This document shows positions 49,389 through 58,153 of a stretch of 64,000 nucleotides of DNA, piece by piece. The number at the start of each line of letters is the position of its first letter. The first letter of the stretch is position 1. Both the position numbers and the translations under genes were made by a program. This stretch comes from an uncultured Chlorobiaceae bacterium. GTDB lineage: Bacteria > Bacteroidota > Chlorobiia > Chlorobiales > Chlorobiaceae. The notes beneath the pieces are model-generated. The model was not told where the DNA came from and did no database searches. It saw only the letters and a list, made by a program, of their open reading frames with translations. The stretch lies in assembly GCA_903822595.1 (NCBI GenBank), contig CAIJPS010000020.1, positions 19,271-83,270 on the forward strand. The letters are read 5' to 3'.

Positions 49389-50900
49389 TTAAGCCAATTT
49401 TTTCAGGACTTCAACAAGCAGGCTGACACCGAAACCTGTTCCCCCACTTACCTTGCCTGCACTTTTCGGCAAAAATGATGGCCCGGCAATATCAATATGA
49501 GCCCAATTTTTATGGCCATCAATAAATTTCTCAAGAAATTTGGCGGCAGTAATCGTTCCTGCTCCACGCCCGCCAGTATTGTTAACATCGGCAACATCAG
49601 ACTTAATCTGCTCATCATAGAGATCCCAAAGCGGCATACGCCATACTTTTTCACCCGACTGCTGACCAGCCTGAAAAATCTCTTCAGCCAGCTTGTCGTT
49701 ATTGCTGAAAAGACCAGCAACAGCATAACCCAATGCAACAATACAAGCACCGGTCAGAGTTGCAATATCAATAATAACATCCGGTTTATACTTCTCTATC
49801 CCATAGGTCAGTGCATCAGCAAGAATCAGCCGACCCTCGGCATCAGTATTACCAACCTCGACCGTAATTCCCGAATAGGTGGTAATAACATCTCCCGGCT
49901 GCTGGGCTGTGGCTCCAGGCATATTGTCAGTAGCCGGAATCAAACCGATAATATGTACGGGAAGCCCAAGACGTGCTGCCGCTTCAACCGCTCCCAACAC
50001 ACTTGCAGCACCCGACATATCAGACTTCATCTCCCCCATGTTTTCGGAAGGCTTAAGCGAAATACCGCCTGAATCGAAAGTGACCCCCTTGCCGACCAAG
50101 GCAACAACCGTTGTGACTTTTCCTTTTGGCTTATAGTCAAGAATAATAAAGGCAGGGGGATGATGGCTACCCTTGTTGACGGCAAGCAGGCCGCCCATGG
50201 CAAGATCCACGATATCCTTTTTATGAAAAACCGTCACATCATAACCATATTTTTCACCTGACTCCTCTGCCGCTTTTGCAATATCCACTGCCTGCAAATG
50301 GCTTCCGGGAAGATTCACCAGATCCTTGGCCATTTTCTGACATGAGCCAATAACGGTCCCTTCGGCAACACCTTTTTCACTCTCTTCAAAAGCTCCGGAA
50401 TCAACCCTGAACAGAAGTTCAACAATCCCCTTCGATTTAACGTCGGACTTCTTTTTATCCAGCTTGCCACTTTTCAGACTATCAAACCGATATGATCCGG
50501 TATAACAGCCCTCAACAAAAGCGGTTGCAAGCGTTGCTACACTTTGCCCGGTCGAAACCGCGTGAGCCTCAATACATGAACAGTCAACCGCGACATTTTC
50601 AAGTTTCATCTCCACACTTCTGGCAGCAAAAGAGACAGCAGCCTTGCGCCAATCATCGACGGATTTTCCCTCTCCAAGACCAAGCAATGCAATCCTCTGT
50701 GCAGAGTGCTTTCCTGACTCACCATACAAAACGATAACCTCTCCAGCATCAGCCTTGAAATCATTCAAGACCTGCTGATTAATTCCCAACGCGGCAAGCC
50801 TCTTGGCAGCATCTTCTTTTAGCCCATCACTACTGAACGGCAGTGCAAGCAGATCACTCTCTAAACTGGCAATATCACATTTTGTTACGGTTACTTTCAT
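49389..50900 (-). CDS. pepA: cytosol leucyl aminopeptidase (M17)
   Basis: A 503-residue zinc aminopeptidase that releases N-terminal residues from peptides. M17 signatures are VGKGVTFDSGGISLKPSENMGEMKSDM with the metal-binding Lys and Asp residues and EVGNTDAEGRLILADAL with NTDAEGRL. The N-terminal domain (LPFSSDGLKEDAAKRLAALG) is family-typical. It has 55-base and 33-base gaps to its neighbours, so the minus-strand run may be co-transcribed. Confidence 0.95.
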   Translation of the reverse strand: MKVTVTKCDIASLESDLLALPFSSDGLKEDAAKRLAALGINQQVLNDFKADAGEVIVLYGESGKHSAQRIALLGLGEGKSVDDWRKAAVSFAARSVEMKLENVAVDCSCIEAHAVSTGQSVATLATAFVEGCYTGSYRFDSLKSGKLDKKKSDVKSKGIVELLFRVDSGAFEESEKGVAEGTVIGSCQKMAKDLVNLPGSHLQAVDIAKAAEESGEKYGYDVTVFHKKDIVDLAMGGLLAVNKGSHHPPAFIILDYKPKGKVTTVVALVGKGVTFDSGGISLKPSENMGEMKSDMSGAASVLGAVEAAARLGLPVHIIGLIPATDNMPGATAQQPGDVITTYSGITVEVGNTDAEGRLILADALTYGIEKYKPDVIIDIATLTGACIVALGYAVAGLFSNNDKLAEEIFQAGQQSGEKVWRMPLWDLYDEQIKSDVADVNNTGGRGAGTITAAKFLEKFIDGHKNWAHIDIAGPSFLPKSAGKVSGGTGFGVSLLVEVLKKLA

Positions 50901-50933
50901 AGTTTCAACAATCGATGTTAACGGTAATGCTAT

Positions 50934-51992
50934 TTACTTTTTATGATTTTTCATGAAAAGCCGCAAATCTTCAAGCAACACTTGCTGAGCCTTGTCGGAA
51001 GAGAACTGAAAGAGACATCCGGCAGCATTCATGTGGCCACCGCCTCCATATTTTTTGGCAAACTGATTGACATAGATGTTGCCGCGTGACCTGAAACTGG
51101 CCTTGGTTCTGCCATCCTGCATTTCAACAATAAGCACGGCAACGCGAACCGAAGGAACACTAAGAAGATAACGAATGATAAGATCGGTATCGAATAATTT
51201 ACTTCCTGTCGCCTTGATCATATCCTGCGAAATAAACAACCACGAAATATCACCCTCATCAAGAATGGTAATTGCGCTCAAGGCTGCACCAAGAAGTTTG
51301 AGCGCAGAAGTTGTCAGAGAGTTATAGATCTTGTCGTAAATCTCCGAAGCATCAGCCCCCTTGCTTACAAGGTCGCCGGCAAGCTGGTAAACATAGGGCG
51401 TGCTTTTGGGAAAGCGGAATGAACCGGTATCGGTCATGACGGCAACATAGAGTGCTTCGGCAATTTCGGGGGTGAAAAGCTCACGATCCAAGCGCTCCTG
51501 AAGTGCAGAAATCAAACCATAAACAAGTTCACCAGTCGAAGAGGCATAACTTTCACACACCATCACATCAGTAAAATCATCCGGTTCAAGATGATGATCA
51601 ACACAGACTATTTTCAGTGCACCGAGTTCTTTCGCAAAACTCACATGAGGCCACAGCGAACCCATCCTGTCATGAAGGTTTGCATCAAGCAAAACAACAA
51701 CGTCGCAAAGCGAAAGTTCCTGAATAGCCTCCTCACTCTTCTTGTCAAAAAGTGTTATCGGGTATAACTTCTTTAGAAACTGGTAATTCGGGGGTACTTC
51801 AGTGGGATTGACAATGGCCACCTCCTTGCCAAGCGCCTTGAGCACTTTCGCAAGGGCAACCTCGCTGCCGAGACCGTCACCATCAGAATTTTCATGGGTT
51901 GTAAGAACAAAATGCTGACCCTCAAGCAGTTCATCGATGATCGGAGACCATTCCTCAGCACTAAGCGTCCGACCATACTGTGGTACTATCAT
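50934..51992 (-). CDS. DHH/DHHA1 phosphoesterase (NrnA-like)
   Basis: A 352-residue bifunctional-type oligoribonuclease/pAp phosphatase or c-di-AMP-degrading family member. Mn-binding motifs are HENSDGDGLGSEVALAK, VVLLDANLHDRMG, the DHH in VCVDHHLEPDDFTD and AVMTDTGSFRF. The C-terminal DHHA1 nucleic-acid-binding GGGHMNAAG is present. Which nucleotide is the main substrate is not decidable from sequence. Confidence 0.9.
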   Translation of the reverse strand: MIVPQYGRTLSAEEWSPIIDELLEGQHFVLTTHENSDGDGLGSEVALAKVLKALGKEVAIVNPTEVPPNYQFLKKLYPITLFDKKSEEAIQELSLCDVVVLLDANLHDRMGSLWPHVSFAKELGALKIVCVDHHLEPDDFTDVMVCESYASSTGELVYGLISALQERLDRELFTPEIAEALYVAVMTDTGSFRFPKSTPYVYQLAGDLVSKGADASEIYDKIYNSLTTSALKLLGAALSAITILDEGDISWLFISQDMIKATGSKLFDTDLIIRYLLSVPSVRVAVLIVEMQDGRTKASFRSRGNIYVNQFAKKYGGGGHMNAAGCLFQFSSDKAQQVLLEDLRLFMKNHKK

Positions 51993-52227
51993 TAGTTGGT
52001 TGTAACTTTAAAAAAACAAACTATCAAATCCATATCCTTTCTGTCCCGTCGCTTTGCGTTGAGCGATACTCCGGATACGTCTCCAAAGATAAAAGATAAA
52101 AAGAGAAAAGCGGGAGAATATTTTTTTTGTTCTTGCGCATCCCATTACGTCATCCGCTGGTACCCTTCGATTCGGGTTAACCGGAGGTTTTATGTCGATT
52201 CGCTAAACATAATGTTGAGATAAAGTT

Positions 52228-52491
52228 TTACCTATTGCATAAGTAAAAACCGCCCACGGCGTCGTCCAACATTGCGTCGGTAAGTCCTCCATCTGACTTC
52301 TGCGGGAGAATAACATGAAAGAGAGCTGGCGTATTTTCAACGATTTTGACGGTCATGCCCTCCGGTACTGGAACCCCTTCTTCATTGAGAACGTTTGCGG
52401 GATTGTCGGTCAAGCGCTGCTTGTAGGCTTCATCAGCCCATGCTTTGGCAATGATTTTGCCCATCAACTGTTGTTGTTCCTGTGCATTCAT
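52228..52491 (-). CDS. RiPP precursor with nitrile-hydratase-type leader (NHLP), core FYLCNR
   Basis: An 87-residue precursor peptide. Residues 1-81 form an NHLP leader (MNAQEQQQLMGKIIAKAWAD, then QRLTDNPANVLNEEGVPVPE, and ending MLDDAVGG) that resembles the alpha subunit of nitrile hydratase but lacks its catalytic part. The double glycine is the expected cleavage site, leaving a six-residue core FYLCNR with one cysteine and no serine or threonine. AAGGGAG lies about 8 bases before the start. It is divergent from the cyclodehydratase gene, with a 254-base promoter region between. The leader shares 67 of 81 positions with the second precursor. Confidence 0.85.
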   Translation of the reverse strand: MNAQEQQQLMGKIIAKAWADEAYKQRLTDNPANVLNEEGVPVPEGMTVKIVENTPALFHVILPQKSDGGLTDAMLDDAVGGFYLCNR

Positions 52492-52745
52492 GGGGGACTC
52501 CCTTGCGAGTAAGGGTTAAATGATAATCAAAAATTATACGAAAAGACAAGCTACGGAAAGATTCATTACAAAACGCAACAGTAACAGCATAAGCAAAAAC
52601 AACTCAGCAGCCAGCCCGATAATGCAGGATGAATGCTCCATGATACGCGGGTTGTTCCGAAGTACCGCGATGTTTGCAATAACAGCAGGTAATTGCGTAT
52701 TGTGGACCATAAGCACTTTCTCAACGGGAATCCACGATCTGTCCC

Positions 52746-54992
52746 ATGCTCCATATTCCAGCATTCAAGGCATATCTCCATCCGGTGACGATTCCAGACG
52801 AGGGCGTTATCCTTCTTTCAGAGAATGGCTCCAAGGTTCTTTACGGTGCATTGTACGAGCAACTGGTTCCCCTGGTTGACGGGATACGGAGCAGCGACGA
52901 CATCGTGGCTGCGCTTGCCGGAAAGCATGATACCGCCAAGGTCTATTATGCACTGCTGATGCTCGAGCAGAAAGGCTATATCACCGAGCAGATCCCTGGC
53001 ATGGACCCTGCCGTTGCAGGCTTCTGGCAAGGGGTCGGCATCGATCCCCGGTCGGTGGTGGAGTCGCTGCGGCAGGGCGTCCGCGTGTTCGGAGTCGGCG
53101 GTATCGATCCAGCCCCGATGAAGAGAGTGTTGGAAGCGTTGGGAGTGGGTGTCGTGGCCGATGAAGGAGAATGCCTGCTGGACCTCGTGCTCACAGGCGA
53201 CTACCTCCATGAAGGTCTGGCTGCAATGGCGGCCCATGCCCGTTCCGAGGGCAGAATGTTTTTGCCGTTTCGCCCCACGGGTTTCGAACTCTGGATCGGC
53301 CCGGTGTTCAGGCCGGACGCTGCCGGTTGTCTCGGGTGTCTTCGCCACAAGCTGAAGCGTCACCGTCTTGTCCACAGGTTCGCCGAAGCTCATGGCACGT
53401 CAGTTGTACCTGTGCAGCCCGCATTGGCTGTATCGATGAATGCCGCCTATGCGCTTGCCGCGGCGGAAGTCGTCAAGGTGCTTACAGGGGCTGAAAGCGG
53501 GCTCGACGGCAAGCTCTTCTCCCTTGACCTGAGGAACTGTGCCTCACGAATGCATGCTCTGGCGGCAAACCCGTATTGCCCGACCTGCGGCACTGCACCG
53601 GCAAAAAGCATGGAGCCTGTGGTGCTATCGAGCGGTAAGGTAACCTTCATGCAAGACGGTGGCCATCGGACGGTACCGCCCGAAAATACCCTCGAGAAAT
53701 ACGACCGCTTTGTCAGCCCTGTCACGGGCGTGGTCACCGCACTGGTAAAGCTGCCGCAATCCAACGGGATCGTCCATGTTTACCTTGCGGGGCATAATTC
53801 TGCGATGAAGCTGGAGCATCTCGAAGATCTTAAAACCGGGCTTCGCAACGCCAGTGCCGGCAAGGGTGCCTCCGAAACGCAGGCGAAGGCCAGTGCGTTG
53901 TGCGAAGCGCTTGAACGCTATTCCGGCGAAGCGCACGGCCAGGAGATCCGCATCCCCGGCAGCTACAGCGCCATGCTCTCAAAACACGGCGATGCCGTCA
54001 TCCACCCCAACGCCGTCATGGGCTACAGCGACCGCCAGTACACCGACCGCAAGATGTGGAACGATCGCAAGTCAAAATTCAACGTCGTGCCTGAGCCGTT
54101 CGACGAAAATGCCGAGATAGACTGGACGCCCGTCTGGTCGCTGACAGAAGCCCGCCACAAATACCTTCCAACACAATTGCTCTATTTTAGGGTAAGGGGG
54201 GGGAAGTCATTGGATGCTTTTTACGCAATGGGCTGCGCGAATGGCAATGCCTCGGGCAACACGCTCGAAGAGGCCGTGATGCAGGGTTTCTTCGAACTGG
54301 TCGAACGCGATGCCGTGGCACTCTGGTGGTACAACATGCTCCGGAAGCCCGGTGTTGACATCGACAGTTTCGGGGAACCCTGGTTCATGGAACTCCGGGC
54401 CCATTACGGAACGCTCGGCAGGGAACTCTGGGCGCTCGAAATCACCACCGATCTCGGCATTCCCGCATTTGCAGCATTTTCAGCGCGTCCGAAGGGCGGC
54501 CAGGAGCGGATCATTTTCGGTCTTGGCTGCCATCTCGATTCGCGCATCGCCCTTCAGCGTGCGCTCGCCGAAATGAACCAGATGCTCGGAATAGCCGATT
54601 CAAAAGAGTCAGACGGTTCGTTTCGGATAGAAGATCAGGGTGTGCTGTCTTGGTTGACACAGGCGACCAGAACCAACCAGCCCTACGTCGTACCCGATCC
54701 TGCCGTGCCTCTCCGCAAGCGCTTCGACTATCCCTTGCAGCATAGCGGGGATCTGCTTCTCGACATCGAAACCTGCCGCAAGCGGATCGAAGGGCTGGGC
54801 ATGGAGATGCTGGTGCTCGACCAGACCAGAGCCGAAATCGGGATGCCGGTTGCCAAGGTGATTGTGCCGGGCCTGCGCCATTTCTGGGCACGCTTCGGGC
54901 CGGGCCGCCTCTATGATATTCCTGTGGCCATGGGATGGCTGCAGCAGCCCCGAGCCGAAGAGGAGCTGAACCCGATACCCATTTTTTTCTGA
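52746..54992 (+). CDS. fused TOMM cyclodehydratase (E1-like leader-binding domain plus YcaO)
   Basis: A 748-residue C-D fusion that converts Cys/Ser/Thr of a precursor core into azolines with ATP. Residues 1-80 form a winged-helix-like leader-binding part (IPDEGVILLSENGSKVLYGA). The E1-like part follows with a zinc tetrad in CLGCLRHKLKR and YCPTCG (residues 190-290). The YcaO part starts near 330: ATP-site motif TQAKASALCEALERYSGE, then NGNASGNTLEEAVMQGFF and ELVERDAVALWW. The C-terminus ends ELNPIPIFF, a reduced form of the PxPxP end that is important in this family. Closest neighbours are NHLP precursors, which it presumably recognises. Confidence 0.92.
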   Translation: MLHIPAFKAYLHPVTIPDEGVILLSENGSKVLYGALYEQLVPLVDGIRSSDDIVAALAGKHDTAKVYYALLMLEQKGYITEQIPGMDPAVAGFWQGVGIDPRSVVESLRQGVRVFGVGGIDPAPMKRVLEALGVGVVADEGECLLDLVLTGDYLHEGLAAMAAHARSEGRMFLPFRPTGFELWIGPVFRPDAAGCLGCLRHKLKRHRLVHRFAEAHGTSVVPVQPALAVSMNAAYALAAAEVVKVLTGAESGLDGKLFSLDLRNCASRMHALAANPYCPTCGTAPAKSMEPVVLSSGKVTFMQDGGHRTVPPENTLEKYDRFVSPVTGVVTALVKLPQSNGIVHVYLAGHNSAMKLEHLEDLKTGLRNASAGKGASETQAKASALCEALERYSGEAHGQEIRIPGSYSAMLSKHGDAVIHPNAVMGYSDRQYTDRKMWNDRKSKFNVVPEPFDENAEIDWTPVWSLTEARHKYLPTQLLYFRVRGGKSLDAFYAMGCANGNASGNTLEEAVMQGFFELVERDAVALWWYNMLRKPGVDIDSFGEPWFMELRAHYGTLGRELWALEITTDLGIPAFAAFSARPKGGQERIIFGLGCHLDSRIALQRALAEMNQMLGIADSKESDGSFRIEDQGVLSWLTQATRTNQPYVVPDPAVPLRKRFDYPLQHSGDLLLDIETCRKRIEGLGMEMLVLDQTRAEIGMPVAKVIVPGLRHFWARFGPGRLYDIPVAMGWLQQPRAEEELNPIPIFF

Positions 54993-54999
54993 TGACGCC

Positions 55000-55254
55000 A
55001 TGATCAACACAAAAACAATAAAACAGATTCTGAAACTCAGCTCCGGGGTCGTACTCGAAGATGTTGCAGAGATAGGGGTATGGATTTCTTCAGCCGAAGG
55101 TGTGCATTTTGTTGCAGGCGCTATTTATCCGGCTTTGTTACCCCTCTTTGAGGGTACGCGCATGGGGATGAACTCGCTTCAGCCACCGGCCTCCTTCATG
55201 GTTATGCAATTGCCTATAACGCCATCGCCGTGTTGGACGTCGAAAATGCTGTAG
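55000..55254 (+). pseudogene. leader-binding-like domain, frameshifted from the methyltransferase
   Basis: The 84-codon frame starting MINTKTIKQILKLSSGVV resembles residues 15-60 of the neighbouring cyclodehydratase (GVWISSAEGVHFVAGAIY against GVILLSENGSKVLYGALY). Agreement stops after PLFEG at about 55152, but resumes in the other frame (HGDELASATGLLHGYAIAYN) with the same spacing and runs into the methyltransferase. One missing G in GAGGG at 55152-55154 explains it. If restored, 55000-56150 encodes one protein, a recognition domain plus methyltransferase. Starts 7 bases after the cyclodehydratase stop. Confidence 0.7.
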
Positions 55255-56150
55255 CATTCACTCAATCCTGCGAGGCCAGCATACCCGATAGCCGCTTGGA
55301 CGAAACAGCGAACTGGGTTGCCGCGGCAAGAGCAGAAGAAAGCAAGAGAGTTTACCGATTGTTCGATGACCCACTTGCAAACCTGTTGGCCGGGGAGGCT
55401 GGATTTTCATGGCTGGCGAAGTATCCGCATTCAGCAAATAGTCTGGCCATACGCACGCGCTTTTTTGATGATTTTCTGGTAGAGGCGACTTTGTCTCACG
55501 GCATCCGTCAGGTCGTTATTCTCGCATCGGGATTCGATATGCGCTCCTGGCGCATCGAATGGCCGGAGGGGGTCCGACTCTTTGAGCTTGACCGCAAGGA
55601 GCTGCTGGAGAAGAAATGCTCGACTGCAGAGGCTTCGGGCGCTCTTCCTTTGTGCCGACCAACGTTTATTGGCGCAGACTTGACTGTTGACTGGAAAAAC
55701 CTTCTGCTTGACGAATCGGTCGGGTTCGATCCTGCAACGCCGTCGGCATGGCTGATCGAGGGTTTGCTGGTTTATCTTGACGACTGGCAGGTTGGGAGTC
55801 TCATTGACGACGTCACCATGTTATCAGCGGCAGGCAGTCGTATCGGTATCGACCTTGCTTCCAGGGCAATATTGGACCCTCGCCGAAATTTCACCGGGCT
55901 CAAGGAGTTGCGGGTAAGGGGGTGCCCCTGGCTATTTGGTACCGACGAGCCTAACCGCTTACTCGAAGAGAGAGGCTGGGATACGACGGTGTGTGAATTT
56001 GAAGAGGCTGAACAGCGATACGGGAGGAGGAGGCCGATGAGTTATGGCAGAGCGTCCCCTGAACCAAAAGATAAACCCAACTCTTTTTTTGTCACCGCAG
56101 CCAAGTTGCCTGAAAGCGAATTTCCAAAATCAGCGTATAAAAATGGATAA
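55230..56150 (+). CDS. SAM-dependent methyltransferase (PPM1/LCMT-like)
   Basis: A 306-residue methyltransferase of the leucine carboxyl/PPM1-like family. Typical are NWVAAARAEESKR near the N-terminus, RTRFFDDFLVEATLSHGIRQVVILASGFDMRSW with the SAM loop, LFELDRKELLEKK and WLIEGLLVYLD. In a RiPP setting it may methylate a carboxylate, the C-terminus or a side chain of the peptide. The listed GTG start is only the most downstream option; the real N-terminus probably lay in the frameshifted leader-binding segment. The dehydrogenase start overlaps its end by 8 bases. Confidence 0.82.
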   Translation: MLDVENAVAFTQSCEASIPDSRLDETANWVAAARAEESKRVYRLFDDPLANLLAGEAGFSWLAKYPHSANSLAIRTRFFDDFLVEATLSHGIRQVVILASGFDMRSWRIEWPEGVRLFELDRKELLEKKCSTAEASGALPLCRPTFIGADLTVDWKNLLLDESVGFDPATPSAWLIEGLLVYLDDWQVGSLIDDVTMLSAAGSRIGIDLASRAILDPRRNFTGLKELRVRGCPWLFGTDEPNRLLEERGWDTTVCEFEEAEQRYGRRRPMSYGRASPEPKDKPNSFFVTAAKLPESEFPKSAYKNG

Positions 56151-57567
56151 ACAGGATTACCTGCTCAAGTTCGCTCAAGGGATCTCTGCAAATTCTTTAG
56201 ATCCTTGCCAGCTAGACATCCAGATGCATCGTACCTTTTCCAGGCACAAGCTCACGAGCCTCTCGCCGGGCCTGATAGCCGCATGTGCAACACTTGTCAC
56301 TGAAGGTGGGACGGAAGAGCAGCTCGCCGGGATGGTATCGGCAGTGGATGGCCCGTCCGGCTTTGCCATGCTCTACCATTACCTCCACCTGTTCGCCAAA
56401 CGCCAAATGCTCGCCTACGCCATCAACGTCGATGGAGCTGTATGGGCAACCATTCAGCCGATTTCAAACCAGTTCCGGTTTGAACCCAGTGCTCTCGATC
56501 CCCACAAGCGCTTCATGCTCTCCCGGTTCGCATGCATCCACCGCGAAGGGGAGGAGATGGTGCTCGAATCACCCCTCTGCCACGGCAAAATCATCATGCA
56601 TGACTCCCGTGCAGCCTCCCTCGTTTCGGCTTTGGCTTCGCCACACTCTGCGGACTCTCTGCCGCACAGCCAGCCGGCAATTCCCCAAGCGCTCGCTGTT
56701 CTGTTTCTCGGCATGCTCGTTGCCGGAGGGTTTGCCGACGCGGTGCCAGCGGGCCAGCAGGAGCCGGAGGAGAGCATAGCCCAGCGCCACTGGAGCTTCC
56801 ACGAGCTGCTCTTCCATGCCCGGAGCCGAAGCGGGAGGCATGCAAACCCCTCCGGCGGGACCTATCGGTTCCTGCGCCGGATTGACCCGCTTCCCCTTGT
56901 CAAAAAAATTGAGGCAGCCGAAGTGATCGACCTTTTCCGGCCTGACATGGAGGCACTCACCCTCGCAGACGAACTGCCATTCTCCCTTGTTATGGAAGAG
57001 CGGGCCTCGGTCAGGGAGTACAGCGACCGAAGCATCGACGCCCGGCAGCTCGGAGAGTTCCTTTACCGAACGGCGAGAATCAAGCAAAAGATCAGCAACG
57101 AGCATCAGGATCTGAGCCAGCGTATCTACCCGTCAGGCGGCGCGATCTACGAGCTCGAACTCTACCTCACCATTCATGCCTGCGAAGGTGTACCCCGCGG
57201 CTTCTACCACTACTGCCCCGATCTCCACCGCCTCGAAAAAATCGAAACGACCAACGAACAGCACGAAGCCCTGTTGCGGGATGCCCGTAGCTCATCAGGG
57301 CTCGACGCAAACCCCCAGGTACTCATCACCATCAGCGCCCGGTTCGAGCGTCTCTTTTGGAAATACGAATCTATGGCCTACAGCGTGATGCTGAAAAACG
57401 TCGGCACCCTCTACCAGACCATGTACCTCGTAGCAACCGCCATGGATCTGGCTCCCTGCGCCCTTGGAGGCGGAGACTCCGATCTCTTCACCAGAGTAGC
57501 TGGCACCGATTATCTCGAAGAGAGCTCTGTAGGGGAGTTCATGCTCGGAAGAAAGTGGATTGGATAG
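56143..57567 (+). CDS. SagB-type FMN dehydrogenase
   Basis: A 474-residue nitroreductase-fold enzyme that oxidises azolines to azoles in TOMM pathways. The C-terminal SagB domain has MEERASVREYSDRSIDARQLGEFLY (FMN phosphate site), YPSGGAIYELELYL and LGGGDSDLF. The N-terminal 250 residues (MDKQDYLLKFAQGISANSL onward) are less conserved and helical. I chose the ATG at 56143, overlapping the methyltransferase stop by 8 bases, over a longer frame that lacks family support. No signal peptide. Confidence 0.9.
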   Translation: MDKQDYLLKFAQGISANSLDPCQLDIQMHRTFSRHKLTSLSPGLIAACATLVTEGGTEEQLAGMVSAVDGPSGFAMLYHYLHLFAKRQMLAYAINVDGAVWATIQPISNQFRFEPSALDPHKRFMLSRFACIHREGEEMVLESPLCHGKIIMHDSRAASLVSALASPHSADSLPHSQPAIPQALAVLFLGMLVAGGFADAVPAGQQEPEESIAQRHWSFHELLFHARSRSGRHANPSGGTYRFLRRIDPLPLVKKIEAAEVIDLFRPDMEALTLADELPFSLVMEERASVREYSDRSIDARQLGEFLYRTARIKQKISNEHQDLSQRIYPSGGAIYELELYLTIHACEGVPRGFYHYCPDLHRLEKIETTNEQHEALLRDARSSSGLDANPQVLITISARFERLFWKYESMAYSVMLKNVGTLYQTMYLVATAMDLAPCALGGGDSDLFTRVAGTDYLEESSVGEFMLGRKWIG

Positions 57568-57862
57568 CAAGTTTGGAAATGCAAGAACTCTTCATCCATC
57601 CAAACCATAAACTTCGCCCTTCGGCGATAAGCCTGCATCGCCTTACGGAACGTGCGCGCCGGCTTTATGAGCGAGGAGTCTCTCTTGCGGGGCTCCGGCA
57701 GTACGTCATCCTCTGGCACCGCTGGTTCCATGGTGGTTTGGAAGGTATGGTATCATACAACGGCGGTGTCACTCAATACTGGGTCTATGTCCTGAGACAG
57801 GTGTACATCACCTGGGCCACGGTTCCATCCTGATGCCGGGGCGGTTTATGACCACGCCCTCC
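57568..57862. other. degenerate region with repeat units between dehydrogenase and second precursor
   Basis: Contains repeat units A (57646-57720) and C (57829-57855), each with a related copy near 60.2-60.4 kb. A plus-strand frame stays open (TERARRLYERGVSLAGLRQY) but has no start of its own and no recognised family. Confidence 0.55.
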
Positions 57863-58153
57863 TTATAACCCACATATTACACCACCACTACTCGAGCAAA
57901 ACGCCCCCTTCCCCCCCGCTGCGCCATCTAATGCTTCGTCGGTCAATTCCCCATCCGGGCTCTGAGGAAGAATAAAGTGAAACAGGGTCGGTGTGTTTTC
58001 AACTACTTTGAAGGTCATGCCCTCCGGTACGGGCACTCCTTCCTCCTTGAGTACGTCTGCGGGATTGTCTGTCAAGCGCTGCTTGTAGGCTTCATCAGCC
58101 CATGCTTTGGCAATTATTTTGCCCATCAACTGTTGTTGTTTCTGTGCATTCAT
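57863..58153 (-). CDS. RiPP precursor with NHLP leader, core KGAFCSSSGGVICGL
   Basis: A 96-residue precursor. Residues 1-81 are an NHLP leader nearly identical to the first precursor (MNAQKQQQLMGKIIAKAWAD at the start, ending EALDGAAGG). After the GG site follows KGAFCSSSGGVICGL, with two cysteines and three consecutive serines, an obvious target for azoline formation. I chose the ATG at 58153 because it matches the start of precursor 1; the upstream open frame (to 58471) is not leader-like. No strong ribosome binding site is visible. It is encoded against the biosynthetic genes. Confidence 0.85.
   Translation of the reverse strand: MNAQKQQQLMGKIIAKAWADEAYKQRLTDNPADVLKEEGVPVPEGMTFKVVENTPTLFHFILPQSPDGELTDEALDGAAGGKGAFCSSSGGVICGL

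Noticed and set aside
52520..52879. 119-codon plus-strand frame overlapping the promoter region and start of the cyclodehydratase gene
   Set aside because: Overlaps the well-supported fusion gene in another frame and has low-complexity composition; probably chance.
55150..55160. Programmed ribosomal frameshift between leader-binding domain and methyltransferase
   Set aside because: No slippery heptamer, downstream pseudoknot or internal Shine-Dalgarno sequence was seen; a one-base deletion or sequencing error is simpler.
57357..57833. Plus-strand frame running from inside the dehydrogenase gene to 57833
   Set aside because: The first two thirds are a shadow of the dehydrogenase; the remainder has no start and contains repeat A, so it is treated as degenerate DNA.
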